A DNA stretch of 64,000 nucleotides from contig NZ_CP056047.1 of NCBI RefSeq assembly GCF_021559775.1, positions 3,307,501 to 3,371,500 of the forward strand, given 5' to 3'. Below the pieces are notes generated by a model that was not told the DNA's origin, did no database searches, and saw only the letters and a program-made list of their open reading frames with translations. This DNA is from Gillisella vitis (GTDB taxonomy: Bacteria > Pseudomonadota > Alphaproteobacteria > Rhizobiales > Rhizobiaceae). Position 1 is the first letter of the stretch. Each line of letters opens with the position of its first letter. Below, one piece after another: positions 38,386-47,288 of the stretch. Both the position numbers and the translations under genes were made by a program.

Positions 38386-41300
38386 TTGACTTCGCAACCC
38401 ATGATCCTGAGCGGCCGCAGCGTGATTGCTGTGCTGGGGCCGACCAATACGGGCAAGACCCATTATGCCATCGAGCGCATGGTTGCCCATGGGTCGGGTA
38501 TGATCGGCCTGCCTTTGCGGTTGCTGGCGCGCGAAGTTTATACGCGGGTGGTCGAGCGGGTCGGCGCGGCGCATGTCGCCCTCATTACGGGCGAGGAAAA
38601 AATCACCCCGCCCAATGCAAGGTTTTCTGTCTGCACCGTTGAAGCGCTGCCACGCGAGACCAAAGTCGCTTTCGTTGCCATTGATGAAATCCAGTTGGCG
38701 GGCGATCTCGAGCGTGGCCATATCTTTACCGACCGGCTCTTGCATTTGCGCGGACGCGAGGAAACCCTGCTGCTTGGCTCGGCGACCATGAAGCCGATCC
38801 TTCAGCATCTGCTGCCGGGTGTTACTGTCGTTGAGCGTCCACGCCTGTCGCAGCTGTTTTATGCCGGCGAAAAGAAAATCACCCGGCTGCCGCAACGCAC
38901 GGCAATCGTCGCCTTCTCCGCCGACGAGGTCTATTCCATTGCTGAATTGATCCGTCGCCAGCGCGGCGGGGCCGCTGTGGTGCTCGGCGCACTCAGCCCG
39001 CGCACCCGCAATGCCCAGGTCGGCCTCTATCAATCCGGCGATGTCGAATATCTTGTCGCAACCGATGCGATCGGCATGGGCCTCAACCTCGATGTCGATC
39101 ATGTTGCGTTTGCCCAGGACCGCAAATTCGATGGCTATCAGTTCCGCAATCTCAACCCCGGAGAACTGGGCCAGATTGCTGGGCGCGCCGGACGCCATCT
39201 GAAGGATGGTACTTTCGGCGTCACAGGACGGGTCGATCCCTTTGAGCCAGAACTGGTGGAACGGCTGCAAAGCCATCATTTCGATCCGGTCAAGGTGCTG
39301 CAATGGCGCACCGCCCAATTCGATTTTTCCTCGATTGCCAACCTGCGCCGCAGCCTGGATGCCGCCCCTAAGGTGGCGGGACTGGTGCGGGCGCTGCCAG
39401 CAATCGATCAGCAGGCGCTGGATTATCTGGCCCGCTATCCGGAAGTCCAGGACCTGGCTTCGTCGCCAAATCGGGTCTCGCTGCTGTGGGATGCCTGCGC
39501 ATTACCGGATTATCGGCGAATTACCCCGGCACAACATGCCGATCTGATTCTTACCCTCTATTCCGACCTTGCCCGGCACGGTAGTGTGAATGAAGATTTC
39601 ATGGCAGAGCAGGTGCATCGCTCCGACCGGACAGACGGCGAGATAGATACTCTTTCTGCGCGCATTGCGCAGATCCGAACTTGGACGTATGTGTCGAACC
39701 GGCCAGGTTGGCTTGCCGATCCGACACACTGGCAAGAAAAGACGCGGGAAATCGAAGATCGATTGTCTGACGCGTTACATGAAAGGTTGACGAAACGCTT
39801 TGTTGATCGCAGGACATCTGTGCTTATGAAGCGCTTGAGAGAGAATGGGATGCTGGAAGCTGAAATCAGTGTGAACGGTGATGTCTTCGTCGAAGGACAT
39901 CACGTGGGCCAACTCTCCGGATTCCGGTTTACGCCGATCTCTGGAACCGAGGGGCCGGACGCCAAGGCGGTGCAAACTGCTGCCCAAAAGGCGCTTGGCC
40001 TGGAATTCGAAGCGCGGGCTGCAAGATTGCATGCTTCGGGCAATGGGGATCTGGCGCTCAGTTCCGACGGTCTCGTCCGGTGGCTGGGTGATCCCGTCGC
40101 CCGGCTGACCGGCTCGGATCACATCATGCGCCCCCGCATTCTGCTGCTGGCGGACGAACCGTTGAGCGGCAATGCCCGCGATCACGTCGTCGCCCGCATC
40201 GAGCGCTTCGTCAATCATCATATCTCGACCATTCTGAAGCCACTCGACGATCTGTCGCGGGCCGAGGACTTGCAGGGCCTCTCTAAGGGATTGGCCTTCC
40301 AGCTGGTGGAAGGGCTTGGAATTCTGTTCCGCCGCGACGTCACCGAAGAGGTGAAATCGCTGGACCAGGATGCACGCGCCTCCATGCGCCGCTACGGCGT
40401 GCGCTTCGGTGCCTATCACATCTTCATGCCAGCGCTGTTGAAGCCCGCTCCGGCGGAGCTGATCACCCTGCTCTGGGCCTTGAAGAATGACGGGTTGGAC
40501 AAGCCCGGCTATGGCGATCTCATCCCGGTCCTGGCCGCAGGCCGCACCTCAGTGGTGACTGATCCGAGCTTTGAGCGCAATTTCTATAAGCTGGCCGGTT
40601 TCCGCTTCCTGGGCAAGCGCGCCGTGCGCATCGATATTCTGGAGCGATTGGCGGATCTGATCCGTCCACTGCTGCAATGGAAGCCAGGCACCACGCCGCG
40701 CCCGGACGGCGCTTACGATGGCCGCCGCTTCACCACCACCACGGCCATGCTCTCCATCCTCGGTGCGACACCCGATGACATGGAAGAAATCCTGAAAGGC
40801 CTCGGCTACCGTGCCGATGCCGTCAAGGCAGAAGAGGCCCAGGCCTTCCTTGGCACCCAGGACGACAAGCCTGCCGCCGCAGCCGCCAATGCACCAACGC
40901 AGACAGCCGAAAGCGTCGAAAAAACCGACGAAGACGATGCGGATCAGCATGGCGAATCCACAGCGACGGAAACTGTCGCTGCTGAACCGGCAGCGCTCGA
41001 GACCGTCCCAAGTGCTGAGATCAGCGCCGAAACAACGCTAGAAGCACCAGCGGAGGTCAAAGAGGCCGAAGTTGCAGCGACCGAGGCTCCATCCGCTGAC
41101 CTTCTTGCCAATCCGGAAGGACCAACGGAACCCAAGCCGGTTCTGCTGTGGCGTCCTGGTGGACGCAACGACAACCAGCGCCAGGCCGGACGTCCACAAC
41201 AGGGCGACCGCCGTCCGCAGGGTGCAAAGCGCGCCCCGCAGCAGGGCGAGCAGAAACCGGACGCTCGTCCCGAAGGTGCCCGTACAGAAGGTGGCCGTGA

Positions 41301-41544
41301 CCGCGATGACAAGCGCCGCGAGGGTGGCCATCACGGCAAGCCCCGCGACCGGGACGGCAACCGCGACAAGCACGCAAACCGGGGCGACCGCGATGATCGC
41401 GGTCCGCGTAAGGACCGCGACAGGGATACAAAATCAACCCAGCCGCAGCGTTTCGAGGCAAAGCCGCCGCGCAAGGAAAAGCCGATCGACCCGGATTCTC
41501 CTTTCGCCAAACTGGCTGCCTTGAAGGAGCAGATGAAGAAGTAA
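38386..41544 (+). CDS. Suv3-like DExH RNA helicase with long RD-rich tail
   Basis: About 1052 residues from TTG 38386, which has GGAG seven bases upstream; ATG 38401 and GTG 38323 are alternatives. The helicase core holds Walker A VLGPTNTGKTH, DEIQ in VAIDEIQLAG, SAT in LLLGSATM and motif VI QIAGRAGRH. A Suv3-type C-terminal region follows to about residue 830. The last 200 residues are low-complexity: an Ala/Glu-rich stretch, then Arg/Asp/Gly/Gln-rich repeats. Mitochondrial Suv3 and its alphaproteobacterial relatives act on RNA; the tail probably binds RNA or condenses. An S4 protein follows after three bases. Confidence 0.9.
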   Translation: MTSQPMILSGRSVIAVLGPTNTGKTHYAIERMVAHGSGMIGLPLRLLAREVYTRVVERVGAAHVALITGEEKITPPNARFSVCTVEALPRETKVAFVAIDEIQLAGDLERGHIFTDRLLHLRGREETLLLGSATMKPILQHLLPGVTVVERPRLSQLFYAGEKKITRLPQRTAIVAFSADEVYSIAELIRRQRGGAAVVLGALSPRTRNAQVGLYQSGDVEYLVATDAIGMGLNLDVDHVAFAQDRKFDGYQFRNLNPGELGQIAGRAGRHLKDGTFGVTGRVDPFEPELVERLQSHHFDPVKVLQWRTAQFDFSSIANLRRSLDAAPKVAGLVRALPAIDQQALDYLARYPEVQDLASSPNRVSLLWDACALPDYRRITPAQHADLILTLYSDLARHGSVNEDFMAEQVHRSDRTDGEIDTLSARIAQIRTWTYVSNRPGWLADPTHWQEKTREIEDRLSDALHERLTKRFVDRRTSVLMKRLRENGMLEAEISVNGDVFVEGHHVGQLSGFRFTPISGTEGPDAKAVQTAAQKALGLEFEARAARLHASGNGDLALSSDGLVRWLGDPVARLTGSDHIMRPRILLLADEPLSGNARDHVVARIERFVNHHISTILKPLDDLSRAEDLQGLSKGLAFQLVEGLGILFRRDVTEEVKSLDQDARASMRRYGVRFGAYHIFMPALLKPAPAELITLLWALKNDGLDKPGYGDLIPVLAAGRTSVVTDPSFERNFYKLAGFRFLGKRAVRIDILERLADLIRPLLQWKPGTTPRPDGAYDGRRFTTTTAMLSILGATPDDMEEILKGLGYRADAVKAEEAQAFLGTQDDKPAAAAANAPTQTAESVEKTDEDDADQHGESTATETVAAEPAALETVPSAEISAETTLEAPAEVKEAEVAATEAPSADLLANPEGPTEPKPVLLWRPGGRNDNQRQAGRPQQGDRRPQGAKRAPQQGEQKPDARPEGARTEGGRDRDDKRREGGHHGKPRDRDGNRDKHANRGDRDDRGPRKDRDRDTKSTQPQRFEAKPPRKEKPIDPDSPFAKLAALKEQMKK

Positions 41545-41547
41545 GCC

Positions 41548-41949
41548 ATGAGCGAACAACAGCCACTCGCCGGACCCTCTCAACGGATCGACAAGTGGCT
41601 GTTTTTTGCGCGAATTTTCAAATCCCGAACGCTAGCCCAGCAACAGATCGTCTCGGGCCGGGTACGGGTCAATGGCAAATCCGCCAAGCAGCCCAGCATC
41701 ATTGTCCGGCCCGGCGACGTGCTGGATATCACCCTTCCAAATCACGACATGAAACTTGTCGTTCGCCAGCCCGGCACGCATCGCGGCCCTTACGAGCAGG
41801 CGAAACTGCTCTATGAAGACCAGTCACCACCGCGCCCGCCCCGTGACGCCATGACCGCTTTCGAACAGGCACAAAGACTTCCCGGCTCCGGTCGTCCGAC
41901 CAAGCGCGAACGCCGGCAAGTGGACCGCCTGATGGATGGCGACGATTGA
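41548..41949 (+). CDS. S4-domain RNA-binding protein (Hsp15-like)
   Basis: 133 residues. The S4 RNA-binding domain is at about 12-75 (QRIDKWLFFARIFKSRTLAQ, GRVRVNGKSAKQPS, RPGDVLDI), followed by a basic tail (PTKRERRQVDRL). Hsp15 recycles stalled 50S subunits carrying nascent chains. It begins three bases after the helicase stop (TAAGCCATG), so translation is coupled and both probably work in RNA or ribosome handling. Confidence 0.9.
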   Translation: MSEQQPLAGPSQRIDKWLFFARIFKSRTLAQQQIVSGRVRVNGKSAKQPSIIVRPGDVLDITLPNHDMKLVVRQPGTHRGPYEQAKLLYEDQSPPRPPRDAMTAFEQAQRLPGSGRPTKRERRQVDRLMDGDD

Positions 41950-42301
41950 CACGAAGGGCCACCGAAAATAGCCGGCCATTTTCCATTTTCGAATATCTCA
42001 AGCCTTTGATGCATTGGAGATATTCGAAATCTGCGGAAGGCAAGGATACGCCGTATCTTCATGCCTGGTATCAGAGCTGGGCGGTCTGGTTTGGGAAGCG
42101 CCTGACGGACACTAGGAAAATCGACCTCTATCGCAGCGAGATAGGGATGATTTATCCTTGCTAACAGTTCTGGAAAGCAGTAGCTCACTGCCCTTGTGGA
42201 AAAAGCTGTGCATGATATGGGACAGTCGATTTTTCCTTGCCTAATCCGTTCCTGCAAGACGCGGCGTCGCACTCGCCATCGAGAGATCTCTGGAGTACCG
42301 C
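41950..42301. other. Intergenic region upstream of ferredoxin gene
   Basis: 352 bp. It holds repeat copy B (41987-42029). The remainder up to the ferredoxin ATG has no ORF of note and should carry its promoter. Confidence 0.5.
41987..42029 (-). repeat. Palindromic intergenic repeat, copy B
   Basis: A 13-bp perfect inverted repeat (41987-41999 TTTCGAATATCTC and 42017-42029). Read on the minus strand, the loop begins with ATGC and the element ends in TTGAGATATTCGAAAATGGA, like copies A and C. Confidence 0.75.
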
Positions 42302-42640
42302 ATGACGTATATCGTGACTGACAACTGCATACGCTGCAAATATACCGATTGCGTGGAAGTATGCCCGGTCGACTGTTTTTACGAAGGTGAGAATTTTCTG
42401 GCCATCAATCCCGATGAATGCATCGATTGCGGTGTATGCGAGCCGGAATGTCCAGCGGAAGCCATCAAGCCGGACACGGAACCGGGTCTCGATAAGTGGC
42501 TGAAAATCAATGCGGAGTTTGCCCAGATCTGGCCAAATATCACCACCAAGCGTGATGCTTTGCCGGAAGCCAAGGAAATGGATGGCGTCGAAGGCAAGTT
42601 CGAGCTTTATTTCTCGGAAAAGCCTGGGACGGGCGACTGA
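42302..42640 (+). CDS. fdxA: 7Fe-8S ferredoxin
   Basis: 112 residues. Cysteines at 9, 12, 17, 21, 25, 40, 43, 46 and 50 ([29 protein letters not shown]) match the seven-iron FdxA/Azotobacter FdI type with one 3Fe-4S and one 4Fe-4S cluster, followed by the usual 60-residue C-terminal extension. It is a cytoplasmic electron carrier; its partner is not indicated by neighbours. Confidence 0.95.
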   Translation: MTYIVTDNCIRCKYTDCVEVCPVDCFYEGENFLAINPDECIDCGVCEPECPAEAIKPDTEPGLDKWLKINAEFAQIWPNITTKRDALPEAKEMDGVEGKFELYFSEKPGTGD

Positions 42641-43371
42641 TTGGCGAGTTGCGACGCGGTCTCACCCGATTCCGGATGCCGCCCCCGGTGCCGCCCCCCC
42701 TGGTGCCGCCCATTGGGCGGCAATGGACGATGGGCTGCCTGTTGACGATCACATCGTCCTATTCCTTTTCAAATGTCTCAAGCCCTTGCCGCATTTGAGA
42801 TATTTGAAACGCCTTCCGCTTCACCTGTTTAAGACTTGGGATAAAACTGCATAGCAGCTTCTGTTTTTTATGACAGCAGCCATGCAATTGCGTGTCATTG
42901 TGAACGAATTGACGAGACCGGGGCGGCGTCAACGCGCAAAAGGAATCGTTACCGCAGCTTGACGATTTTCTGAATTTCTAAAAAAATCAATAGGTTAAAA
43001 GATATTTTATTTTACCTTGGCGAGGCTGGCCAATGACAGGTCAAACCGCACCCATAAAGAAGAACAGTTTCCGCCGTCAAGCTGTCGCAAGGCAGCAAAA
43101 TATTGATTTCCTCACTTTTTTATGTTAAGCCTATAGAACTGATCCACACGTGAGGGCATTTGTGTGCCCAAACCTACCGCGAAAGCCGAAAAATCCACGA
43201 AAGTTATGTTTGTGACATGTAAACCTCGCCGGTTCTGTCGCTGATGTGCTTTTATTCGTTTGATCGTAACTGGATCAGCATGGAGTCACCCGACGGTTCC
43301 CCCGTCTCATCCGGGTCTTTCGGCCTGGGGTCGGCTGTCGCCGATACAGTAACAGGGAGTTTTTAGAGCGA
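42641..43371. other. Long intergenic/leader region upstream of carD
   Basis: 731 bp without a credible ORF. It contains a GC hairpin just after the ferredoxin gene (42705-42721, GCCGCCCA/TGGGCGGC), repeat copy C (42767-42809) and an AT-rich stretch near 42970-43020. A GC-rich segment at 43280-43345 lies directly before the carD ribosome-binding site (CAGGGAG). The carD promoter and possibly a long 5' leader lie here. Confidence 0.5.
42767..42809 (-). repeat. Palindromic intergenic repeat, copy C
   Basis: 15-bp arms (42767-42781 and 42795-42809) with a single G-U pair and a 13-base loop. On the minus strand it reads TTTCAAATATCTCAA, then ATGCGGCAAGGGC, then TTGAGACATTTGAAA, followed by AGGAATA. 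Confidence 0.8.
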
Positions 43372-43941
43372 ATGACGACCCAGCAGAAAAAATCCTCGAC
43401 GCGTCAGGGCTTCAAGACAGGTGAGGCGATCGTTTATCCGGCCCATGGCGTCGGTACGATTACCGCCATTGAAGAGCAGGAAGTCGCGGGCATGAAGCTT
43501 GAGCTTTTTGTAATCGATTTCGATAAAGATAAAATGCGTTTGAAAGTGCCGGTCACCAAGGCTGTCACCATCGGAATGCGCAAGCTTTCGGAAACCGATT
43601 TTGTTGATCGGGCTTTGAAAGTCGTTCAGGGCAAGGCACGTGTCAAGCGGACCATGTGGTCACGCCGGGCACAGGAATATGATGCGAAAATCAATTCCGG
43701 CGACCTGATTTCCATTGCCGAAGTGGTACGCGACCTTTTCCGTGCCGAGCACCAGCCGGAACAGTCCTATTCCGAGCGTCAGCTCTATGAAGCCGCACTG
43801 GATCGCATGGCGCGTGAAATCGCCGCCGTCAACAAGATGTCTGAAACCGAAGCCGTCCGGCTGGTGGAAGTCAATCTTGCCAAAGGCCCGAAGCGCGGCA
43901 AGTCCGTGGAAGAAGACGAAACTCAGGAAGAAGCAGCGTAA
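43372..43941 (+). CDS. carD: CarD-family transcriptional regulator
   Basis: 189 residues. The N-terminal RNA-polymerase-interacting Tudor-like domain reads FKTGEAIVYPAHGVGTITAIEEQEVAG, and the C-terminal helical DNA-binding domain includes RAQEYDAKINSGDLISIAEVVRDLF. CarD stabilises open promoter complexes by binding the RNA polymerase beta subunit. An acidic tail (VEEDETQEEAA) ends the protein. The gene appears monocistronic, with a strong terminator behind it. Confidence 0.95.
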   Translation: MTTQQKKSSTRQGFKTGEAIVYPAHGVGTITAIEEQEVAGMKLELFVIDFDKDKMRLKVPVTKAVTIGMRKLSETDFVDRALKVVQGKARVKRTMWSRRAQEYDAKINSGDLISIAEVVRDLFRAEHQPEQSYSERQLYEAALDRMAREIAAVNKMSETEAVRLVEVNLAKGPKRGKSVEEDETQEEAA

Positions 43942-43959
43942 GCTTGCTCACTCCAACAT

Positions 43960-43988
43960 AAAAAAGCCCGGCATTGCCGGGTTTTTTT
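43960..43988 (+). terminator. Terminator after carD
   Basis: Stem AAAAAGCCCGGC/GCCGGGTTTTT with an ATT loop and a run of seven T: a textbook intrinsic terminator. Confidence 0.92.
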
Positions 43989-44177
43989 ATGTCTTCTGCA
44001 CATCCATGGATGATTTGGCTTTGGTTTTTACAGCCGATCTTCCGAAACCCAATGTCCAGCTTTCGGTGTGATGCTCTAGAGTCTGTCAGGTTCATATTGA
44101 ACCAGACAGAGGCTAAACTCTCTTGTTTTTGTTTGTCTTTTCGGGAAAATCGGGTTCAACTTTTCCTCAGGCAAACG

Positions 44178-45905
44178 CTAAAACAATGCTCCGGCAAACA
44201 ACTGTTCGTCGTCTTCAAAAACCTCGGCCTGATCTACGACCATGTCAAAGCCAGCCTGCAAGGGCAGGAAACGCTGATGAATATCGCGCTCCTGCGCCAT
44301 CGTGTAGATGGCGAAGATTTTCTGGCTGAGCGGCAGCGCAGCAGCGGGAATAGCCGATAGCGACGGCATATGCCCGCGGGCGCGGTCGGCGATTGCCAGG
44401 CAATCCAGCAGCAGGCCACCCAATTCGCCATCGAAATCAAGCTTGGTCACCGCCGCGCTGATCCGGCTGAACACCAGCTGACCCTCAGCCCCAAAGGCCT
44501 CAAGACCCTTTTCCATATCCGTCGCAACAACGCGGATCTTATCCAGCGCCAGGTTCAGCGGCTCATGAATATGGTTGATGTCGTCATTGTCGTCGCGGGT
44601 CAGCGACGCCGTCGCCTCTTCGACACAGCGCATGTCCTCGACAATAGCATCGGCTGGGGTTTCCAGCTTGGCGGCAAAGGTGCGCAATTCACCACTGACG
44701 ACATTGACGGACCGGCCGGCATCACCAAGACGGGAGCAGCGAAGATTGGAATTCAGCGCCATATAGTGAATATCGGTCTTGATCGACCGGATCGTCTCAA
44801 TGCCTTCCTGGAGCGCCTGAGCGGACTGGGTAACGGAACTGACGACAGCATCCGATTCATGGCTGCGGTCCTGTACCCGCGCCGAAAGCGCGCAGGCATG
44901 GCTGATATCGCTTTCCATCTTGCGTAGCAGGCTGCGGTCATTGTCACCGCCCGATTGGTTCAATTCGTCACGCAGCGCCAGAACGCGGGCAGCATCGCTG
45001 GTAAAGCTCGACATATTGGCGGCAATCGATGTGCATTTCTGCCGGAAATCATCCAGGGATTCCTGCAATTGCGCGTGGGCAAGATGCAGAACAGCCTGAC
45101 GAAGCGCCTCTTTTTCAGCCGGGTCACGCAATCCGCCAGCCGCAAAAAATTCCTCCAGATAATCCAGGCTACTCTGGATATGCTCAATGCGCTGACGGGT
45201 AATGTCACCAATTTGCAAGGCCGAGAGCACGTTGGCGATCTTGCCCTGAATGGCGCGGGTGAGCCCTTTCACATCATTGGCAATGCCAGCCATCGTCTTG
45301 TGCTGGGTTGCCAACTGGTCGGAGCTTAGGGTCAGCGAGCTGACAATGGTGGGAATGGTGTTGCTGAAATCCGACAAGATGCCATCGGAAAACGCCCGTG
45401 CCGTGTCTAGCTGGCCGCGCATACCCGCCAATTGCTCGGCAAACCGGTCGATTTCCTCGGCACCGGACTGGATACGTTCACGGATTTCATCGGCAAAGCC
45501 CGAAAACTCGGCAAGCCCCGCCCCGGTTATCTTCACGGTGATGGCGAATGTGCGCAGGTAGCGAATGGTCTCACGCATTTCCTCGACATGGGAATATGTC
45601 GAGGCACATTGATCGGAGATCTGGCTGAAGGAGTCCTGGCGCGCCGATGCCCGTGCGGGCAGCAAGGCGAGATCGGAAACCGTCTTGCGAAGACCCTGGA
45701 CGGTATCTGTCGTCGTCTTGCCATCCAAAACGCCGGTCAACTGGTCGAGGCTATCCACCAGACTGCCGAGATTATCCATCACCGATACCAGTACGGCGCC
45801 GCCATCGAGAAAGGACTTCTCGATCCGCGAATGGGCGGAGGCAAGCTTCACCTCAAAATCGGAGTGGGAATTGCCGGTCGAATGGGCCTTGAAAACTGGT
45901 CGCAC
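44178..45905 (-). CDS. Soluble MCP-like coiled-coil protein with altered signalling tip
   Basis: 575 residues, GTG start at 45905 with GAGG seven bases upstream. No membrane helix or signal peptide is visible; the protein looks helical throughout. Residues 376-412 (KTDIHYMALNSNLRCSRLGD then AGRSVNVVSGELRTFA) align with the MCP hairpin tip, but the invariant NAAxEAARAGE core is replaced. Residues 230-244 (LQIGDITRQRIEHIQ) resemble a helix found in CheZ- and MCP-like coiled coils. It may be a cytoplasmic sensor or scaffold; I cannot name the function. No che gene is adjacent; the nearest are 36 kb away. Confidence 0.7.
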   Translation of the reverse strand: MRPVFKAHSTGNSHSDFEVKLASAHSRIEKSFLDGGAVLVSVMDNLGSLVDSLDQLTGVLDGKTTTDTVQGLRKTVSDLALLPARASARQDSFSQISDQCASTYSHVEEMRETIRYLRTFAITVKITGAGLAEFSGFADEIRERIQSGAEEIDRFAEQLAGMRGQLDTARAFSDGILSDFSNTIPTIVSSLTLSSDQLATQHKTMAGIANDVKGLTRAIQGKIANVLSALQIGDITRQRIEHIQSSLDYLEEFFAAGGLRDPAEKEALRQAVLHLAHAQLQESLDDFRQKCTSIAANMSSFTSDAARVLALRDELNQSGGDNDRSLLRKMESDISHACALSARVQDRSHESDAVVSSVTQSAQALQEGIETIRSIKTDIHYMALNSNLRCSRLGDAGRSVNVVSGELRTFAAKLETPADAIVEDMRCVEEATASLTRDDNDDINHIHEPLNLALDKIRVVATDMEKGLEAFGAEGQLVFSRISAAVTKLDFDGELGGLLLDCLAIADRARGHMPSLSAIPAAALPLSQKIFAIYTMAQERDIHQRFLPLQAGFDMVVDQAEVFEDDEQLFAGALF

Positions 45906-46026
45906 GAATACACCTCACAAGAGCGATATTTCGGCACATTAGCTCCAATTCAAGAATGACAGGTAAATTCTGCAAAACATTCGTATCGAATTCGAGATAA
46001 CGACAATCCTTCAAGGCAGCCTTCCA

Positions 46027-46050
46027 GCCGGATGCATTTTCGCATCCGGC
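46027..46050. terminator. Hairpin after the DUF1737 gene
   Basis: 9-bp perfect stem GCCGGATGC/GCATCCGGC with a six-base loop, between the convergent-side end of the DUF1737 gene and the start of the coiled-coil gene. There is no T-run, so termination strength is uncertain. Confidence 0.5.
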
Positions 46051-46065
46051 CAGCGACTTAAACGC

Positions 46066-46272
46066 TTATTGTTCACCCAGTTTCATGGACGGATCATAGG
46101 TCTTGCCCTCGACGGTCTTCACCACCGCCTGGCCGCAAAAGGTCTGGTTGACGGCAGGGTTGAATGTCAGGCTGGGCGAGCCGTGCAGTTCCCAGCCCTT
46201 GTTAAGGGCATCGGTCACCCGGTGACAGAAGGTGGCGTCGTCGGGACCGGTGAGAAAACGATAGACTTTCAT
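46066..46272 (-). CDS. DUF1737 small protein
   Basis: 68 residues starting MKVYRFLTGPDDATFCHRVT and containing LNKGWELHGSPSLTFN, the DUF1737 signature. ATG 46272 has AGGA eight bases upstream, overlapping the stop of the CitE-like gene at 46278, so the two are translationally coupled. Members are small cytosolic proteins without a known role. Confidence 0.85.
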   Translation of the reverse strand: MKVYRFLTGPDDATFCHRVTDALNKGWELHGSPSLTFNPAVNQTFCGQAVVKTVEGKTYDPSMKLGEQ

Positions 46273-46277
46273 GGGGA

Positions 46278-47177
46278 TCATCCTTTCTGGATTGAAGATG
46301 ATGGTCGTGGTTCAAGAAGAGACAGCTTGGACAGAAGATGCTCGGCTTCGGCGACATGCAGCCGCTCGATCATCCGGCCATCCAGATTGATGACATTGAG
46401 ATGCGCTGCCTCCGGCGCCGCAAAAGCCGCGACAATCTCCCGCGCCTCGGCAATGTCGGCTTCAGATGGGCCGAAATACCGATTAGCCGCCTCGATCTGG
46501 GCCGGGTGGATCAGCATCTTTCCATCAAAGCCCATCGAACGGCCCTGGCTGCATTCGGCTGCAAAACCGTCAAGATCGCGAAAATCATTGGAAACTGCAT
46601 CGATAACCTCAAGTCCGTAAGCACGGGCAGCCAAGACCACCTGCATCAGCCACGGAACCAGATATTGACGGCCAAGGCCCGGTGGCACCCGGGTTTCCTT
46701 GCGCAAGTCGTTCAGCCCGACCACAAGGCATTCCAGCCCCAGTGCCGCACCCGCACTGGCAAGCTCCACCGCCGCCAGGACGGCCTTCGGTGTCTCGATC
46801 ATCGCCCAGAGGGCAGGCCCCACCCCGGCTGCACTGCGAAGCCGGTGCAGGTCTTCCACCCGTTCAGCCTTGGGCAGCAGAACCGCATCCGGCTTGATCG
46901 CCTCGACAAGGGCCAAATCCTCGGCAAACCAAAGAGTATCACCGCTATTGACGCGAATAATGGCTTCACGACCGTTCAAATCCGCGTGTTGTAGAAACCG
47001 CCGCAGGGTGTCGCGTGCCTCGGCCTTGCTAGCATCTGCAACCGAATCCTCCAGATCGAAAATCATTCCATCGCAAGGAAGCGACAGGGATTTTTCCAAT
47101 GCACGAAGGTTGATAGCGGGAACGCTGATCAACGAGCGACGAAAACGCGGCCTGCGATTGGGCGGATTGGTCTGCAT
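46278..47177 (-). CDS. HpcH/HpaI aldolase, CitE-like CoA-ester lyase
   Basis: 299 residues. CitE-family landmarks are RRSLISVPAINLRALEKS, DGMIFDLEDSVADASK, AIIRVNSGDT, LLPKAE and GFDGKMLIHPAQIEAAN. Family members cleave or hydrolyse citryl-, malyl-, methylmalyl- or citramalyl-CoA; the residues here do not settle which. The Glu of FDLEDSV and the downstream acidic ligand fit Mg binding. It is coupled to a DUF1737 gene. No citrate lyase alpha or gamma subunit genes are nearby, so a free-standing CitE is likely. Confidence 0.88.
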   Translation of the reverse strand: MQTNPPNRRPRFRRSLISVPAINLRALEKSLSLPCDGMIFDLEDSVADASKAEARDTLRRFLQHADLNGREAIIRVNSGDTLWFAEDLALVEAIKPDAVLLPKAERVEDLHRLRSAAGVGPALWAMIETPKAVLAAVELASAGAALGLECLVVGLNDLRKETRVPPGLGRQYLVPWLMQVVLAARAYGLEVIDAVSNDFRDLDGFAAECSQGRSMGFDGKMLIHPAQIEAANRYFGPSEADIAEAREIVAAFAAPEAAHLNVINLDGRMIERLHVAEAEHLLSKLSLLEPRPSSSIQKG

Positions 47178-47288
47178 GGCGCTTCGCCTTTCGGTTGTTT
47201 GACATTTATTGCGACAAGGGTTGCGACCTCAATAACTCTTGTAAAGCGTCAGGAGAAGCCCCACCTTCAAACCATTGAAAGGAACACT

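Noticed and set aside
40900..41544. Separate gene for the low-complexity tail of the helicase
   Set aside because: The frame is continuous with the helicase, with no internal start preceded by a ribosome-binding site.
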